From the NCBI GenBank assembly GCA_017613735.1, contig JAGADF010000002.1:1-51859 (forward strand): 51,859 bases of DNA, given 5' to 3'. The position numbers were made by a program, and so were the translations under genes. The notes under the pieces were generated by a model that did not search any database, was not told the origin of the DNA, and saw only the letters and a list, made by a program, of their open reading frames with translations. The first letter of the stretch is position 1; every line of letters begins with the position of its first letter. Shown here one piece after another: positions 1 to 8,252 of this stretch. The stretch is from Clostridia bacterium. Its GTDB lineage: Bacteria; Bacillota; Clostridia; Oscillospirales; Acutalibacteraceae.

Positions 1-2
1 CA

Positions 3-111
3 CCCTAAAATAAGATAATTTTTCGTCAGAACAATGAATAAAACGGGGTTCAGGCTGACGCCTTAACCCCGTTTTTGAAGCCGTTATAACGGAAAAGTGC
101 TTATTTTAGGG
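3..111. repeat. Nested inverted repeats around a terminator
   Basis: A perfect 12-bp inverted repeat (3-14 and 100-111, ccctaaaataag and its complement) encloses a strong hairpin at 40-75 and a perfect 12-bp palindrome at 81-92 (ccgttataacgg). No coding potential is visible. It lies 3' of the DUF3021 gene. It may be two or three nested RNA hairpins, or a short palindromic repeat family. I cannot tell whether the window edge cuts a longer element. Confidence 0.6.
40..75 (-). terminator. Rho-independent terminator, likely bidirectional
   Basis: Perfect 11-bp stem arms (aaaacggggtt at 40-50 and its complement at 65-75), extended inside by aggc/gcct, with T-rich flanks on both strands. It lies downstream of the minus-strand LytTR-DUF3021 pair. 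Confidence 0.8.
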
Positions 112-163
112 CTTAAACCTCCTTGTCGGTATCGCCCTAATGGCTGTGAATTTTATTTTTTTC

Positions 164-556
164 TTATTTATTCAGTTCCTTATTAATCCGGCTCGCATTG
201 ATTTTAGTGTTGAGAAAGACAATCAGGTAAACGACTGCGTAAATAATCAGGAAGCCCGGAAGCACATTTTTAACTACCTCAAGGGGTGACGAGACATAAC
301 CGAGAATAAGATTCGTCGCAAGTACCGTCGCAAAGGTCAGTACAAGATGAATCGCCGTAAGCGCGAGAAGCGGAAGCTTTTCCGTGAACATAATCTTTGA
401 AATTACGCCGATAATGAACGAAGAAACGAGCCAAACCGCAATTTCCTTAAGAGAAGGTGTATAAACCTTATTAACGTATAAGCTTAAAACCGTTACAAAT
501 GCGCCGATGCCTGCGCCTACTATGCCGAAAAGAAATACACTCTGTAATTTTTTCAT
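164..556 (-). CDS. DUF3021-type membrane protein, probable partner of the LytTR regulator
   Basis: This 130-aa protein has four predicted membrane segments (about residues 8-28, 37-57, 63-83 and 95-115), a short loop between each, and a charged C-terminal tail. Size, topology and position directly after a LytTR gene match DUF3021 proteins. In LytTR regulatory systems such as HdrRM and BrsRM of streptococci the membrane partner holds the regulator inactive. That this one does the same is inference from family and context. It starts 4 nt after the LytTR stop with a good Shine-Dalgarno (aaggag), so the two are almost certainly cotranscribed and coupled. Confidence 0.75.
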   Translation of the reverse strand: MKKLQSVFLFGIVGAGIGAFVTVLSLYVNKVYTPSLKEIAVWLVSSFIIGVISKIMFTEKLPLLALTAIHLVLTFATVLATNLILGYVSSPLEVVKNVLPGFLIIYAVVYLIVFLNTKINASRINKELNK

Positions 557-560
557 AATA

Positions 561-1004
561 TTATCTCCTTACGAATTCTTTGAATGAATTGAAAAATTTT
601 CTTGAAATAACAAGAGTTTCGTCGCTGCCCTTTATTCTTGCAACGTAGTTTCCGCTGAATTCAGCCGAAATTGATTTTACAAAGTTGATATTTACAACCG
701 TACTCTTGTTAATCTGAATGAAGCCCTTGCTTTTAAGCGAATCGCAAAGCTCATAGAGCTTTTCCCTGACCTCATATTTACCGTTTTCGGTAGAAGCGTA
801 CGTTTTTCCGAGAGCCGATTCAAAGTAAATAATATCTTTTGAATTATAAAGAAAGCTCTCGTCCTCGCCTAAAAGCATAATCTTACCGAAAGCAGAAGAA
901 CTTCCGAGAACCGTCACAAGATTTAACGCCTCCTGTGACTGAATGTTTCCTCTGATAATTACTTCAAGCTCGTTATTTTCGGCTTGTTCCAAACTGATTT
1001 TCAA
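561..1004 (-). CDS. LytTR-domain transcriptional regulator without receiver domain
   Basis: This 147-aa protein has a C-terminal LytTR DNA-binding domain (about residues 45-145). Typical features are the IIYFESALGKTYAST stretch, the YEVREKL helix region and the QINKSTVVN and RKF signatures. The N-terminal part is short and lacks a phospho-acceptor receiver domain, so control by phosphorylation is unlikely and control by the adjacent DUF3021 protein is the best guess. The start is a TTG (1004-1002) placed 7 nt after a strong aggagg; no ATG start fits as well. The promoter carries two copies of GTCACAA, a plausible self-binding site. Confidence 0.85.
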   Translation of the reverse strand: MKISLEQAENNELEVIIRGNIQSQEALNLVTVLGSSSAFGKIMLLGEDESFLYNSKDIIYFESALGKTYASTENGKYEVREKLYELCDSLKSKGFIQINKSTVVNINFVKSISAEFSGNYVARIKGSDETLVISRKFFNSFKEFVRR

Positions 1005-1026
1005 ACAATCACCTCCTGATGACTGC

Positions 1027-1091
1027 AGTATAGCTCAAATGTATTTCTTTGTGACTGATTTTTCGCTAAGTGGTAGAAAAACGCTTGTGAC
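1027..1091 (-). promoter_or_regulatory. Promoter of LytTR operon with direct-repeat operator candidate
   Basis: On the minus strand TATACT (1032-1027) is a good -10. The expected -35 position is occupied by GTCACA rather than a consensus hexamer. The 7-mer GTCACAA occurs twice in the same orientation (1055-1049 and 1091-1085), 36 bp apart, the proximal copy covering the -35. LytTR activators commonly bind direct repeats next to a poor -35. The assignment to this regulator is inference. Confidence 0.4.
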
Positions 1092-1098
1092 AGGAAAA

Positions 1099-1122
1099 AA
1101 TAAGCGCCCGAAAACGCTTATT
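1099..1122 (-). terminator. Terminator overlapping the stop of the YbaK-domain gene
   Basis: 8-bp stem aataagcg (1099-1106) with its complement at 1115-1122, followed on the minus strand by a T-run. The stem includes the TAA stop of the gene at 1118-1681. Confidence 0.7.
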
Positions 1123-1681
1123 CCTCCCAACTCTTAATATCAATAACAATCGGTTTGTGGCGGACGCGCGGAAGATATTTTTCAAAAATATCGCTCGTCT
1201 TTATTTTTAAAGTCGAGGTATTAATGCACGGGTGACAGCGTATATAGTCGCTGTCATAAATATCCTTGTCGACCACAAGCTGTACGCGGTTGTTTTTATC
1301 GTTCATAAGTCCCATAATGCTCACCGAGCCGGGAGTTATGTCGAGAAATTCTTCCATAAAAGAGGGTTTGCCGAACGAAAGGCGCGATACGCCGAGAAGC
1401 TTTGAGACGACCGACGTGCGAAACGGCTTTAACGCAGGCATAAGGAGAATGTAAAACACCGTTTCCTGCCTGTTGCAGAGAAAAAGGTTTTTACAAATCT
1501 GAACGCCTATTACCTCTTCGATTTTCTGACAGTCCTCTATTGTGTCGGCGGGCGAATGGTCCGCCCTTTTATACTCGATTCCCAGTTCGTCAAGAAGGTC
1601 GTAAACGCGCTCTTCCTTATCAATTCTCTTTTCTTCGGGACGCCCGTCATAAAGCACGGGGTCCACATAAAACTCACTCAT
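1118..1681 (-). CDS. YbaK/prolyl-tRNA-synthetase-associated domain protein (aminoacyl-tRNA deacylase)
   Basis: This 187-aa protein is a single YbaK/ProX domain (about residues 20-170). The ICKNLFL segment carries the lysine expected at the deacylation site, and PGSVSIMGLMND resembles the conserved glycine loop. Free-standing members of the family hydrolyse mischarged tRNA, in many cases Ala-tRNA(Pro), in the cytoplasm. The exact substrate cannot be read from the sequence; 'PrdX' is a common label for clostridial members. It overlaps the upstream esterase gene by 4 nt (ATGA), so the two are translated from one message. Confidence 0.85.
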   Translation of the reverse strand: MSEFYVDPVLYDGRPEEKRIDKEERVYDLLDELGIEYKRADHSPADTIEDCQKIEEVIGVQICKNLFLCNRQETVFYILLMPALKPFRTSVVSKLLGVSRLSFGKPSFMEEFLDITPGSVSIMGLMNDKNNRVQLVVDKDIYDSDYIRCHPCINTSTLKIKTSDIFEKYLPRVRHKPIVIDIKSWEE

Positions 1682-2616
1682 TTTTTCGCTGTCGCTTTCT
1701 TCTTTTTTTCTTCAACAATGTACGACCTGAAAAAGTCGGTCATTTCGTCGTTGGTTTCCCTGCTCTGTTCCCATTCGGGATTTGTTACGTTGAATACGTG
1801 AGGCAGAGCTCTTTCCTTTATCTTATCCCAGTAGCGGAACATATGCTCCTTATTGTTCGCAGTCAGCACTCTGTCAAGATGCCTTGACTGGAAATTATAA
1901 ATGTCCTGCTTACTGCTGACAAGGTAAAACGGCGGAAGATTTTTGACCGTTACAAGATTCTTGAACGAGGTGTAATAGAGCTTTCTGTCCTTTATATTTT
2001 TGCCGAACATCATTTTGCCGTACTGTTTCAGAAGCGGAACGGGGACTTTAAGGAACATATCCATATTCGTCACCGCGCATATACAGCCGACGGCGCGGAC
2101 GGGAAAACTTACGGGCTTTACGTTATAAACCGACTGATACTCCTTTGAAAGATTAACAGCCGCGGTTATTGCGGCGAGATGACCGCCCGCCGAGTCGCCG
2201 ACAATAAAAACGTTATTCATATCGCACGGGAAATCCCCGCCGTTTTCCTCAAGCCAGTGAAAAGCCGCAAAAATATCGCGGACCTGACCGAAAACCGTTG
2301 TTTCGGGCACAAGACGGTAGCTTATGTTTACAACGGCAAAGCCCCTTGACGCAATATCAAGGCAGAAATACTTGTTCAGATCCTTATCGCCGTAAACCCA
2401 GCCGCCGCCGTGAATATCAATTATTACGGGCAGCTTTTCCTTCGTTCCCTCGGGATAGTAAACGTCAAGAAGGTGCATTCTGTCGCCGTCTGCGATATAG
2501 GGAATATTGTTCTTTTCCTCAATGCCCGCTGTCGGCGTCTGAGTCGCCTTTCTTTTGACGTCGCCGTCTTTTATCATATTCCACATTGTGAAAATAAGCC
2601 GTCTGTTAATATTCAT
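1678..2616 (-). CDS. Alpha/beta-hydrolase, HSL-type esterase/lipase
   Basis: This 312-aa cytoplasmic hydrolase has the hormone-sensitive-lipase oxyanion motif HGGGW (residues 69-73), the nucleophile elbow GDSAGG with Ser142, a likely acid in SSKQDIYNF and a likely catalytic His in ALPHVF near the C-terminus. It should cleave carboxylic esters, perhaps acetyl or feruloyl side groups or small acyl esters; the substrate is unknown. There is no signal peptide. A promoter with TGTGATATAGT lies upstream (2655-2645). It is the first gene of a two-gene unit with the YbaK-domain protein. Confidence 0.85.
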   Translation of the reverse strand: MNINRRLIFTMWNMIKDGDVKRKATQTPTAGIEEKNNIPYIADGDRMHLLDVYYPEGTKEKLPVIIDIHGGGWVYGDKDLNKYFCLDIASRGFAVVNISYRLVPETTVFGQVRDIFAAFHWLEENGGDFPCDMNNVFIVGDSAGGHLAAITAAVNLSKEYQSVYNVKPVSFPVRAVGCICAVTNMDMFLKVPVPLLKQYGKMMFGKNIKDRKLYYTSFKNLVTVKNLPPFYLVSSKQDIYNFQSRHLDRVLTANNKEHMFRYWDKIKERALPHVFNVTNPEWEQSRETNDEMTDFFRSYIVEEKKKKATAKK

Positions 2617-2644
2617 ACTATCACCCCGTTATCTTTATAATTAA

Positions 2645-2718
2645 ACTATATCACAAATTGTCCGAAAATAAAAGCGCGGATTCTTTCCGTTGTAAAAATC
2701 CTTAAAATGTGATATAAC
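2645..2718. promoter_or_regulatory. Divergent promoters for esterase and 430-aa protein
   Basis: Minus strand: TGTGATATAGT at 2655-2645, an extended -10 for the esterase with a weak -35. Plus strand: TTGTAA at 2690-2695, 17-bp spacer, TATAAC at 2713-2718 preceded by TGTGA, for the gene at 2743. The TGTGA extension fits the TRTG (-16) element of Gram-positive housekeeping promoters. Confidence 0.6.
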
Positions 2719-2742
2719 ATATATTGTCAGAGAGGTATTTAT

Positions 2743-4035
2743 ATGTTTTATCATTTTAAAAATATTGACCTTGATTTTCTTTTCGAAAAGCAGGAGGGGA
2801 TTTCGGGCTTTGTTTCAAACGTGCTTAAAAACGCGAAGCTTATAAACGGCTACGGCTCGGTTTATTTTTATTCGTCCATAGGCGAACCCGAGTTTGAAAT
2901 CATTTCCGATATCGACGACGAAAAGCAGGAGCTTGAGCTCGCTTCAATGGAAGCTCACGTCTGCGGCGACAACGTATGGGAAATGTCGGTCGCTACCGAC
3001 ATAACGCGCAAAGAAGCTCATCCGCTTAAAAGGAGCGTCGTTTTCCGTGACGCCGAAACCGGCGAAGGGCTCGTTCCCATAGGACTTCGTTTTTCGGACG
3101 TTATTCCGTCGTTTCTTCCCGACGACGTAATTAAAATGCAGGTTGTCGCCTTTGCGGAAACGGTTGAGCTTTATAAAGACGAGCAGGCGTATTTTGACGC
3201 GTGCGACAGGGATGAAAACGGAAATATCGTCGAGCCGGGCAACGGAGTTATCTTTCCGTCGGGGCTTGTTCACAATCACACCCCCTCTCCCGACGGAGAC
3301 GACGATGAAAGCGATAAAAGCCAGACCGATTTATACGTCATTTTACGTTCGAAAATCAAGTCCGTAACAAAAGGCGGTATGACAAACTGGTGGAAAATCG
3401 AGGGCGAAGAGGAACAGAGCTTTCACACCTTCTACTACGTCAACGTCGACACCCTCTACGGCGAGCTCGACCTCATTATCGGCGCAAATCAGCTTTCCGA
3501 GGAACAGCTTGAGCTTCTTGAAGAAGGCTCGGTCATCTACGGCGCGTACACCTTAAGCGGCGACGTGGTTCTCGACGAGTTTGAAAACGGCGCGGTTTAT
3601 AACGAGGAATGCTGTCTGAGACTTCTTCGTCAGGGACTTGTAAAAGGCGAAACCGACAGATGCCTTTCGGCGTTCGGTAAAAACTGCGAATTCGAATTCG
3701 CGGCTGAAAGAATAAAGGTCGGGGGCGACAGAAACGCCTTTGAGGAATTTAAAAAATATCAGAAATCAAAAGAGAGATTTATTACCGCCCTTGCGAGTGC
3801 CTCGGTGGTTTTTGACGACGGAAGCGTCGATTATTCAAGCTCAAAGCGGTGCGTTGCGATTTCCTACGGCAACGAAATTGCCGAGCATCTTCTCTTTATC
3901 GACACGCTTGACGACGGGAAAATATCAAAGCTGAAAATTGTTTCCGCGCTCGGCTTTGAGGTAAAAATCGACCGTCCCGAATTTGAAGACGACGACGATT
4001 TATACGGCGTCGAAGGCTTTTCGGATATGAACTGA
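2743..4035 (+). CDS. Conserved-looking 430-aa protein of unknown function
   Basis: I do not recognise this family. The protein is soluble, very acidic (runs such as DGDDDESDKS near residue 190 and EFEDDDD near the C-terminus) and has no signal peptide or membrane segment. The N-terminal third (about 1-150) reads as a compact alpha/beta domain; a charged linker separates it from a second half with a WWKIEGEEEQSFHTFYYV segment. It is a single-gene unit with its own promoter and a strong terminator. The start has a usable Shine-Dalgarno (gagaggt). Codon use matches the neighbours. Confidence 0.8.
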   Translation: MFYHFKNIDLDFLFEKQEGISGFVSNVLKNAKLINGYGSVYFYSSIGEPEFEIISDIDDEKQELELASMEAHVCGDNVWEMSVATDITRKEAHPLKRSVVFRDAETGEGLVPIGLRFSDVIPSFLPDDVIKMQVVAFAETVELYKDEQAYFDACDRDENGNIVEPGNGVIFPSGLVHNHTPSPDGDDDESDKSQTDLYVILRSKIKSVTKGGMTNWWKIEGEEEQSFHTFYYVNVDTLYGELDLIIGANQLSEEQLELLEEGSVIYGAYTLSGDVVLDEFENGAVYNEECCLRLLRQGLVKGETDRCLSAFGKNCEFEFAAERIKVGGDRNAFEEFKKYQKSKERFITALASASVVFDDGSVDYSSSKRCVAISYGNEIAEHLLFIDTLDDGKISKLKIVSALGFEVKIDRPEFEDDDDLYGVEGFSDMN

Positions 4036-4068
4036 AAAAACGGAGTGCTAAAGGCACTCCGCTTTTTT
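4035..4068 (+). terminator. Rho-independent terminator between convergent genes
   Basis: Stem cggagtgc (4041-4048) with its complement at 4054-4061, flanked by A6 and T6. It terminates the plus-strand 430-aa gene and can also serve the minus-strand Pr6Pr gene, whose stop codon lies at its edge. Confidence 0.85.
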
Positions 4069-4813
4069 ATTCAGTCATTTTTTTACAGATTTTGTTATAT
4101 ATCAGCGTAAGAACAAACGCGATAAGTATGAACACTCCCATACCCATTAAAAGCATCGGCAGCATAAGAAGGTAAGCCGCAGCCGCGTTCATTTCGCGCC
4201 CTTTGAGGAATATGTTCCAGAAAAATTCGGGGCGGTAAAACGGGTAAGGGTAAAACTCGGGATTTGAAACTGCGCCGCGTATTATTGAGAAAACCGAATA
4301 AACAAACGGGTAAACGGCGACAATCCATAGTTTCCTTTTCCTTATTCTCTCTTGCGTGGGCGGAATAAGGAAAAGTATAAGCATAAACGGCGGCATTATC
4401 ATATGGTGAAAAACCTGAACAGTGCCGAGCATTATGTGCTGGAAATTATCCCAGTAAAGAGGCGGAGTCATTTTCATAGGTATTCCGCCGCAGTATACCG
4501 CGCCCGTAACCAAAATATAAGTTGTAACCGTCAGCCTTACCATCGGGTTAAAGGCGATTTTTTTCGCCCTTTCGTTGCCGAATACCGCAAGAGCGAGACA
4601 GACAAGATAAAAGCTGACATAAATATTCGACTGAACCGTGAAATATGAAAAGAAATTAAATCTGCCGTAATCCACCTCGTAATAGCCGGGAACAAATTCA
4701 AACTCATAACAGACAATTCTCATAACGATAATTGCAAAGCCTGTTATTCCCGTCAACAGAAGAAACGCTCCGAAAGGCTTATTCTTCATAAGAGGTCTTG
4801 CGTTATATTCCAT
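4067..4813 (-). CDS. Pr6Pr-family (FAR-17a/AIG1-like) integral membrane protein
   Basis: This 248-aa protein has about six membrane segments. The family-typical pattern is present: FFSYFTVQSNI in the second segment region, a histidine-rich FQHIMLGTVQVFHHMIMP stretch, and YPYPF before the last helices. Eukaryotic relatives of this superfamily (AIG1/ADTRP) hydrolyse fatty-acid esters through conserved Thr and His; bacterial function is not established. It starts 17 nt downstream of the dipeptidase stop, so it is probably in the same operon. Confidence 0.75.
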   Translation of the reverse strand: MEYNARPLMKNKPFGAFLLLTGITGFAIIVMRIVCYEFEFVPGYYEVDYGRFNFFSYFTVQSNIYVSFYLVCLALAVFGNERAKKIAFNPMVRLTVTTYILVTGAVYCGGIPMKMTPPLYWDNFQHIMLGTVQVFHHMIMPPFMLILFLIPPTQERIRKRKLWIVAVYPFVYSVFSIIRGAVSNPEFYPYPFYRPEFFWNIFLKGREMNAAAAYLLMLPMLLMGMGVFILIAFVLTLIYNKICKKMTE

Positions 4814-4830
4814 TCTTCACACCTCTTTTT

Positions 4831-6291
4831 TCAGTTATCGGAAAGTTTATACCCGTTCTTCATATTTTTGCTCGCTTCTTCAAGGACTCTTGTGAGAGTA
4901 AATGCGGTCGACTCTTTAGCCATTTTGCAGATTTCCTCATTCGCCTTTTCCGTAAGCGAAAAGTCCTTTGTTTCGGTCATTTTCTTATCATATTCAAGAA
5001 TGATTTTTCTGCCCTCGGTCATAATTTTATCTTCATATCTTTCGATATGCTGAACGCAATCGGGGTAGTTATGGTCGGCGAGCGCGCCTATAAGACGGCT
5101 GTTCCAGTAAAGGTTTTCGGTCGACGCCTCAAGCCCTACGTTACTTAAATATTTCGGCGCCTTTGAAACCGCCGCGTAAATCGGAACTACGGGATTGAAC
5201 GCTGTCGAGCCGAAGCAGACCCATTCAATGCCCTTTATTTTTTCGGGAACCGAGCTTCTTATCTGACAGATGGTTGAAACTCCCGTGCGGTTAATGCCTA
5301 TTGAACGGTACATACCGTTTTTGCCCGTATCTTTATTTGAATACGGATTATAGGGCGTGCCCTGATAGTGACCGGAAATGAGGTATTTTACGTCCTCGAC
5401 CGCGACCTTTCTGTCGGGCACAAGACTCCAGGGAATATTGTCGCTTTCGGGAGTGAATTCGGCGTTCTCGCCGTCCCAGCGGTGAGAATACGGGGTAAGA
5501 TATCTGCCCATAAACCACGCTCTGGGAGTATTGTAAATATGGTCCATATCGGTATGAGAGCCGAAAACGTCGCGTGGGTTGAAAACGCCGTTCTGATTCA
5601 GGTCAAGGTTGTTTTCGTTTATAAATTCCCTTAAGTCGGCTGAGCACATATGCGCCTTTTTCTTGCCGAAAGCGTCCGTAAAATCAAAGGAATCCATCGC
5701 AAACTGATTTGGCGCAAGAACTACCGAGTCGTCGGGAACGCGCTTCGCCATCCAGTGATGACCGCCTATCGTTTCGAGCCACCACACCTCGTTTTCGTCA
5801 TTGAAAGCGATACCGTTCGACTCGTAGGTTCCGTATTTTTCAAGCAGTCCGCCCAGACGCAGAACGCCCTCTCGCGCGGTTTTGATATAGGGCAGGACAA
5901 GAACTACTATGTCCTCCTCGCCTATTCCGCCTTTTTTCGCTTTTTTATTGCCCTTGGCCTTTTCGTAAGCTACAAGCGGGTCCGCCGCAAGCACGCGCGG
6001 ATTCGACGTAATGGTTTCGGTTGCGGTCATACCGACGTTCGCTTCGTTAATGCCCGTTGCCGCCCATATTCCCTCTTTATTGTCAACGCTCGGGCACGAG
6101 GTATATCTCATAGGATTATCGGGCAGGTCGATTTCAACGTGAGAAATGACGCTCTTATATTTTTTCGGCTGTTTTTCCGGCTCAACGACAGTAAGCTTTT
6201 TGACGTCGAAATGGCCGTCGTCGGTTCTGGCTATCATCGTTGAATTATCGTTTGTCGCCTTTTTACCGACAAGTACGGTTGTGCATGGCAT
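4831..6291 (-). CDS. C69-family dipeptidase (N-terminal nucleophile hydrolase)
   Basis: A peptidase family C69 protein of 486 aa from the ATG at 6291. That start gives Met-Pro-Cys, so removal of Met and Pro processing would expose the catalytic cysteine as in Ntn hydrolases. An in-frame GTG at 6300 touches the Shine-Dalgarno (aaggag) and is too close to it; the ATG sits 8 nt after it. Family signatures are the N-terminal PCTTVLVGKKAT, MIARTDDGH and the GINEANVGMTATET stretch. No signal peptide is present, so it is a cytoplasmic dipeptidase that recycles peptides. Promoter: TTGAAT-16-TATAAT at 6352-6325. Confidence 0.9.
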   Translation of the reverse strand: MPCTTVLVGKKATNDNSTMIARTDDGHFDVKKLTVVEPEKQPKKYKSVISHVEIDLPDNPMRYTSCPSVDNKEGIWAATGINEANVGMTATETITSNPRVLAADPLVAYEKAKGNKKAKKGGIGEEDIVVLVLPYIKTAREGVLRLGGLLEKYGTYESNGIAFNDENEVWWLETIGGHHWMAKRVPDDSVVLAPNQFAMDSFDFTDAFGKKKAHMCSADLREFINENNLDLNQNGVFNPRDVFGSHTDMDHIYNTPRAWFMGRYLTPYSHRWDGENAEFTPESDNIPWSLVPDRKVAVEDVKYLISGHYQGTPYNPYSNKDTGKNGMYRSIGINRTGVSTICQIRSSVPEKIKGIEWVCFGSTAFNPVVPIYAAVSKAPKYLSNVGLEASTENLYWNSRLIGALADHNYPDCVQHIERYEDKIMTEGRKIILEYDKKMTETKDFSLTEKANEEICKMAKESTAFTLTRVLEEASKNMKNGYKLSDN

Positions 6292-6324
6292 AGTATTCAC
6301 TCCTTGTGAAGAATTACAAAGATA

Positions 6325-6394
6325 ATTATATCACAAATCGCTTATTATTCAAGAACGCTTTTTCTTGACGGCAAAGGAGTTTTGCGAGTATAAT
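6325..6394. promoter_or_regulatory. Divergent promoters for dipeptidase and zinc-ribbon gene
   Basis: Minus strand: TTGAAT (6352-6347), 16-bp spacer, TATAAT (6330-6325) with TGTGA in front. Plus strand: TTGACG (6365-6370), 18-bp spacer, TATAAT (6389-6394). Confidence 0.75.
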
Positions 6395-6424
6395 GATTAT
6401 AATATGTTTATTCGGGTGATATAG

Positions 6425-6856
6425 ATGAAGCTTGTGGAATACCACTGTCCGAACTGCACGGCTACGTTGCAGGTAGACACCGAAAAGCGTGAGGCTGTCT
6501 GCGAGTACTGCGGTTCAAAATTCAATATCAGCGACGAAAGATACGACGCCGAACAGGAAGGCTACGATTTCGAAAAAGGCGGGATGAGAGCGCGCGAGGA
6601 AATGAGAAACGAAAATCAGTTCTCATCCCCGTCCGTTTATTCCGCGCCGAAAAAGCGAAGGACGTGGCTCTGGGTGCTCGGCTGGATTTTCTTTTTCCCG
6701 ATTCCCCTGACCGTTCTTATAGTTAAAAGCAAGCTGAACACACCGCTTAAAATCGTTCTTATTGCGATTTTATGGGGCTTTGTGTTCTATGCCGGCGCAA
6801 CGGGCGACGAAGGAACGGGAAGCGCGGCGAACATTCTTATTAATTCCCTTTATTAA
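6425..6856 (+). CDS. Small zinc-ribbon membrane protein
   Basis: This 143-aa protein opens with a zinc ribbon (CPNC and CEYCG within the first 35 residues), then an acidic linker and two predicted membrane helices (about 80-97 and 105-122). It is likely a membrane-anchored protein with its zinc ribbon in the cytoplasm. Function is unknown. It lies 17 nt before the GH4 gene and shares its direction. It belongs to a group of four zinc-ribbon membrane proteins in this window. Confidence 0.8.
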   Translation: MKLVEYHCPNCTATLQVDTEKREAVCEYCGSKFNISDERYDAEQEGYDFEKGGMRAREEMRNENQFSSPSVYSAPKKRRTWLWVLGWIFFFPIPLTVLIVKSKLNTPLKIVLIAILWGFVFYAGATGDEGTGSAANILINSLY

Positions 6857-6873
6857 TTTTCAGGAGGGTGAAA

Positions 6874-8238
6874 ATGAAGTTAGCTGTTATCGGCGGCGGC
6901 GGAGTAAGGTCGCTGTTTCTTGCGAAAAGTCTTGCCCAAAGGTCAAAGGAGCTTGGAATAGACGAGCTTGCCTTTATGGACAACAATGAGACAAAGCTCG
7001 GTATCTACGGCAAAATGGCAAGGCAGACCGCCCTTCTTATTAATCCCGATATTGAATTCACTCTCACGTCCGACTCAAGGCAGGCGGTCGAAAACGCCGA
7101 TTACATTATAACGACAATCCGCGAGGGCGGCGACGAAATGCGCGTCAGGGACGAAAGAACAGCCCTTTCTCTCGGCGTATTAGGTCAGGAAACCACGGGC
7201 GCGGCGGGTTTTTCATTCGCGATAAGAAGCGTTAATGTTCTTAAAGATTATTGCGAACTGATTAAAAAATACTCAAAGCCCGGTTGCAAGGTCTTTAATT
7301 TCACAAATCCCGCGGGAGTCGTAAGCCAGACTCTTCGCGATATGGGATACGATTTTACATACGGTATCTGCGACGCGCCGACGGGTATGCTTTCATCCTT
7401 CGCCTCGCTTTACGGCGTTTCGCCCGACAGATTAAAGGGCGAGGTTTACGGGCTTAACCACCTTTCGTATTTTTCGTCGATAAAGCTTGACGGAAAAGAG
7501 ATTATGAATGAAATAATCGAAAACGACGATTCTTACGTTAAAACCGATATGCGCTATTTCGAAAAGGATTTACTCAGGGAACGCGGCTGCGTTTTGAACG
7601 AATACCTATACTATTTCTACTACCGCGAAAAAGCTCTCGAAAACATTCTCAAAGCGAAAAAAACAAGAGGAGAACAGATTCTCGAAATCAACCGTTCAAT
7701 GACGGAAGAATTAAAAAACATAGATATAGACAACGATTTCAATACTGCTCTTAAAATCTTCGAAAAATGGTACGGCGTTCGCGAAAACAATTATATGGCA
7801 AGCGAAACCGGAGTTAAGCGGGCGAGTGAGTGGACCTTTGACATTAATAAAAAAGACAGCGGCGGCTACGCGGGAGTTGCACTTAAATTCATTGAAATCG
7901 AAAAAAGCGGCAAGCAGGACAGTATGATTCTCTGCGTGCCGAACAACGGCGCGATACCCGGACTTTACGACAGCGATATAGTTGAAATCACGTGCGACAT
8001 AACTAAAAACGGAGCGGTCGCTCACAGGTTTGAAACGGTTGACGAACAGAATCTCGAACTCATACGCCGCGTTAAAATCTATGAACGTCTCGCCTCGAAG
8101 GCTATAAGGGAAAAGAGCGCTCAGGCGGCGGTTGAGGCGCTTACTCTTCACCCGCTTGTAAATTCCTATTCGCTCGCAAGGGAATTGATAAAGCAGTATC
8201 TTGAATTAAACCGCGATTACACAAAAGACTGGAAATAA
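6874..8238 (+). CDS. Glycoside hydrolase family 4 (NAD-dependent, phospho-glycosidase-like)
   Basis: GH4 enzymes use NAD and a divalent metal to cleave alpha- or beta-glycosides, often 6-phosphorylated, in the cytoplasm. The protein shows the Rossmann motif VIGGGGVRS at the N-terminus, the family stretch LGVLGQETTGAAGFSFA, NFTNPAG, the metal cysteine in GICDAPTGM and GLNHLSYF. Its closest look is to 6-phospho-beta-glucosidases, but substrate and phosphate requirement cannot be fixed here. The start is the ATG at 6874, 6 nt after aggagg; an in-frame GTG at 6868 abuts the ribosome site. The next gene is a GPH-type sugar symporter, which delivers unphosphorylated sugars, so a non-phosphorylated substrate is possible. 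Confidence 0.88.
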   Translation: MKLAVIGGGGVRSLFLAKSLAQRSKELGIDELAFMDNNETKLGIYGKMARQTALLINPDIEFTLTSDSRQAVENADYIITTIREGGDEMRVRDERTALSLGVLGQETTGAAGFSFAIRSVNVLKDYCELIKKYSKPGCKVFNFTNPAGVVSQTLRDMGYDFTYGICDAPTGMLSSFASLYGVSPDRLKGEVYGLNHLSYFSSIKLDGKEIMNEIIENDDSYVKTDMRYFEKDLLRERGCVLNEYLYYFYYREKALENILKAKKTRGEQILEINRSMTEELKNIDIDNDFNTALKIFEKWYGVRENNYMASETGVKRASEWTFDINKKDSGGYAGVALKFIEIEKSGKQDSMILCVPNNGAIPGLYDSDIVEITCDITKNGAVAHRFETVDEQNLELIRRVKIYERLASKAIREKSAQAAVEALTLHPLVNSYSLARELIKQYLELNRDYTKDWK

Positions 8239-8252
8239 CGGGAGAAATGAAA

